Positions 63,007 through 64,000 of a stretch of DNA of 64,000 nucleotides are shown here, one piece after another. Made by a program: the position numbers and the translations under genes. The notes beneath the pieces were generated by a model that was not told the DNA's origin, ran no database searches, and saw only the letters and a list, made by a program, of their open reading frames with translations. The DNA comes from Lampropedia puyangensis (GTDB lineage: Bacteria; Pseudomonadota; Gammaproteobacteria; Burkholderiales; Burkholderiaceae_C): positions 341-64,340 of the forward strand of contig NZ_STFG01000013.1 in the NCBI RefSeq assembly GCF_004833285.1. Reading direction: 5' to 3'. Positions within the stretch are counted from its first letter, which is position 1; each line of letters opens with the position of its first letter.

Positions 63007-64000
63007 CTATGGTTGCTGTTTGCGGGTCAGTACCAAAGACAGCGCCAGCAGTGCGGAAAGTAGAGCCAGCAAGCTGTACCAGCCGCCGTGCTGCCACAAA
63101 TAGCCGCCAACATAGCCAACAGTACTTGATCCGAGGTAGTAAAAGCACAAGTACAGGGATGAAGCCTGTGCTTTGGCAGAGGGCGCTGTACTGCCCACTT
63201 GTGCGCTGATCAATGAATGCGCAGCAAAAAAAGAAAATGTAAACAGCCCAACGCCAACAGTAAGCGCATAGAGCGAAGGGAGGGCGCACAGACTCAGACT
63301 GGCTAGCATGGTCACAACCGAGCATTGCAATGCGCGCATTTGCCCCAGTCGCGCACGCAAGGGGGCTGCTAAACGAGCGCTAAAAATACCGCCTAAGTAG
63401 GTGAGAAATAGTAGGCCCGCAACAGTTGAAGATAGTGAAAACGGTGGCCCTTCGAGGCGAAAGCTGACGTAATTGAACATCGCCACAAAGCACCCCATCA
63501 GAAGAAAGCCCATCATGAACAGCGAACGTAGTTCAGGCGTGCGCAAGTGCGATAAAAAATTTCCGATCAGTTTGCGGATGTTGAGTGACTGTGGCTTAAA
63601 CGCTTTGGCTGGCGGCAGAAGTATCACAAAGACAATGAGGGCAAATAGTGCTAGGCCAGCCATGATGCCCATTGCCCAGCGCCAGCCAAGCACATCAGCC
63701 AAAATGGCCGAAAAAGTACGCCCCAGCATGCCACCAAGCACGGTACCGCTGATATACAAGCCCATCGCTGCAGGAAGTGTGGGTTTATCAAATTCTTCAC
63801 TCACATAGGCCATTGCAAGTGCGGGCAAACCACTTAAGGCAAAACCAAGGACCAAGCGTGATGCGAGTAATGCTGACCAATGCGGCACGACAGCGCTTAA
63901 CAAGGCTGCAGCACCTGCAATGCTCAAAGCCAGTAGCATCATGCGTTTACGGCTGACCACCTCTGCCAATGCGCCTGCTGGCAACAAGCCAAAGGCGAGT
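63007..64000 (-). CDS. MFS transporter, partial (5' end beyond the window)
   Basis: At least 331 residues of the C-terminal part of an MFS permease are present. The frame stays open to the right edge, reading LAFGLLPAGALAEVVSRKRM, so the N-terminal helices lie outside. Visible segments are ASRLVLGFALSGLPALAMAY, GTVLGGMLGRTFSAILADVL and the late helices with SSTVGYVGGYLW. It resembles YnfM/arabinose-efflux type exporters. The 3' end is intact with a TGA stop at 63007. The substrate is unknown. Confidence 0.88.
   Translation of the reverse strand, partial: LAFGLLPAGALAEVVSRKRMMLLALSIAGAAALLSAVVPHWSALLASRLVLGFALSGLPALAMAYVSEEFDKPTLPAAMGLYISGTVLGGMLGRTFSAILADVLGWRWAMGIMAGLALFALIVFVILLPPAKAFKPQSLNIRKLIGNFLSHLRTPELRSLFMMGFLLMGCFVAMFNYVSFRLEGPPFSLSSTVAGLLFLTYLGGIFSARLAAPLRARLGQMRALQCSVVTMLASLSLCALPSLYALTVGVGLFTFSFFAAHSLISAQVGSTAPSAKAQASSLYLCFYYLGSSTVGYVGGYLWQHGGWYSLLALLSALLALSLVLTRKQQP

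Overview
The window reads as a chromosomal segment of a betaproteobacterium, most likely order Burkholderiales. The evidence is a PhaR-type polyhydroxyalkanoate regulator, a double-length tandem UvrA of about 2030 residues, a PhaAB-type Mrp antiporter operon, a GcvTHP operon behind a tandem glycine riboswitch, and many crotonase and acyl-CoA dehydrogenase genes. I do not name a genus. Base composition is moderate over most of the window and turns very A+T-rich at about 38.3-40.0 kb.

Layout. 0-1.1 kb: the tip of an IS5-family element running off the left edge, tRNA-Ser(GGA), and a decayed IS5-family transposase. 1.2-13.3 kb: a MocR regulator divergent from a LysE exporter, serB, fumC, phaR, an NlpC/P60 hydrolase, an M61 peptidase, an enoyl-CoA hydratase, and a helix-turn-helix regulator divergent from a DHA2-type MFS exporter. 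13.3-18.35 kb (minus strand): gcvT-gcvH-gcvP behind a tandem glycine riboswitch. 18.5-23.8 kb (plus strand): rhodanese, serine O-acetyltransferase, XRE regulator, family 2A encapsulin shell (SrpI-like) and a cysteine desulfurase carrying a long low-complexity N-terminal extension, closed by a strong terminator. This is a sulfur-nanocompartment operon. 23.9-33.7 kb (minus strand): two near-duplicate substrate-binding proteins, two permeases, a double ATPase, a DszC/SfnB-like flavoprotein and an LLM-type flavin monooxygenase, read as an importer plus oxidative desulfurisation set. Together the two clusters form about 15 kb that plausibly covers uptake of an organosulfur compound, oxidative sulfur release, cysteine synthesis and sulfur storage in a protein shell.

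34.0-35.3 kb: a PheC-like periplasmic protein and an FKBP isomerase. 35.8-40.0 kb is an accessory islet: hipBA with three operators exactly 50 bp apart and a nonsense codon in hipA, yefM-yoeB bracketed by REP-like palindromes, and an A+T-rich P-loop ATPase (Sll1717-like) whose frame is broken at a run of ten A. 40.0-46.1 kb: the tandem UvrA, carrying abundant-type interspersed repeats in frame inside the gene. 46.5-51.8 kb: an NYN-domain protein, queF-ilvE, a TRIC-family channel, and a PhoR kinase without an adjacent phoB. 51.9-58.3 kb: the six-gene Mrp operon, with A and B fused. 58.8-62.1 kb: a Crp/Fnr regulator, an ACAD10-like phosphotransferase and an acyl-CoA dehydrogenase. 62.2-64.0 kb: a YhhQ-type queuosine-precursor transporter behind what looks like a preQ1-I riboswitch, and an MFS gene cut by the right edge.

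The strongest candidates for unusual biology are the encapsulin/sulfur region and the phase-breakable ATPase beside two toxin-antitoxin loci. The encapsulin type is known. Its XRE regulator and its neighbouring organosulfur cluster deserve attention.
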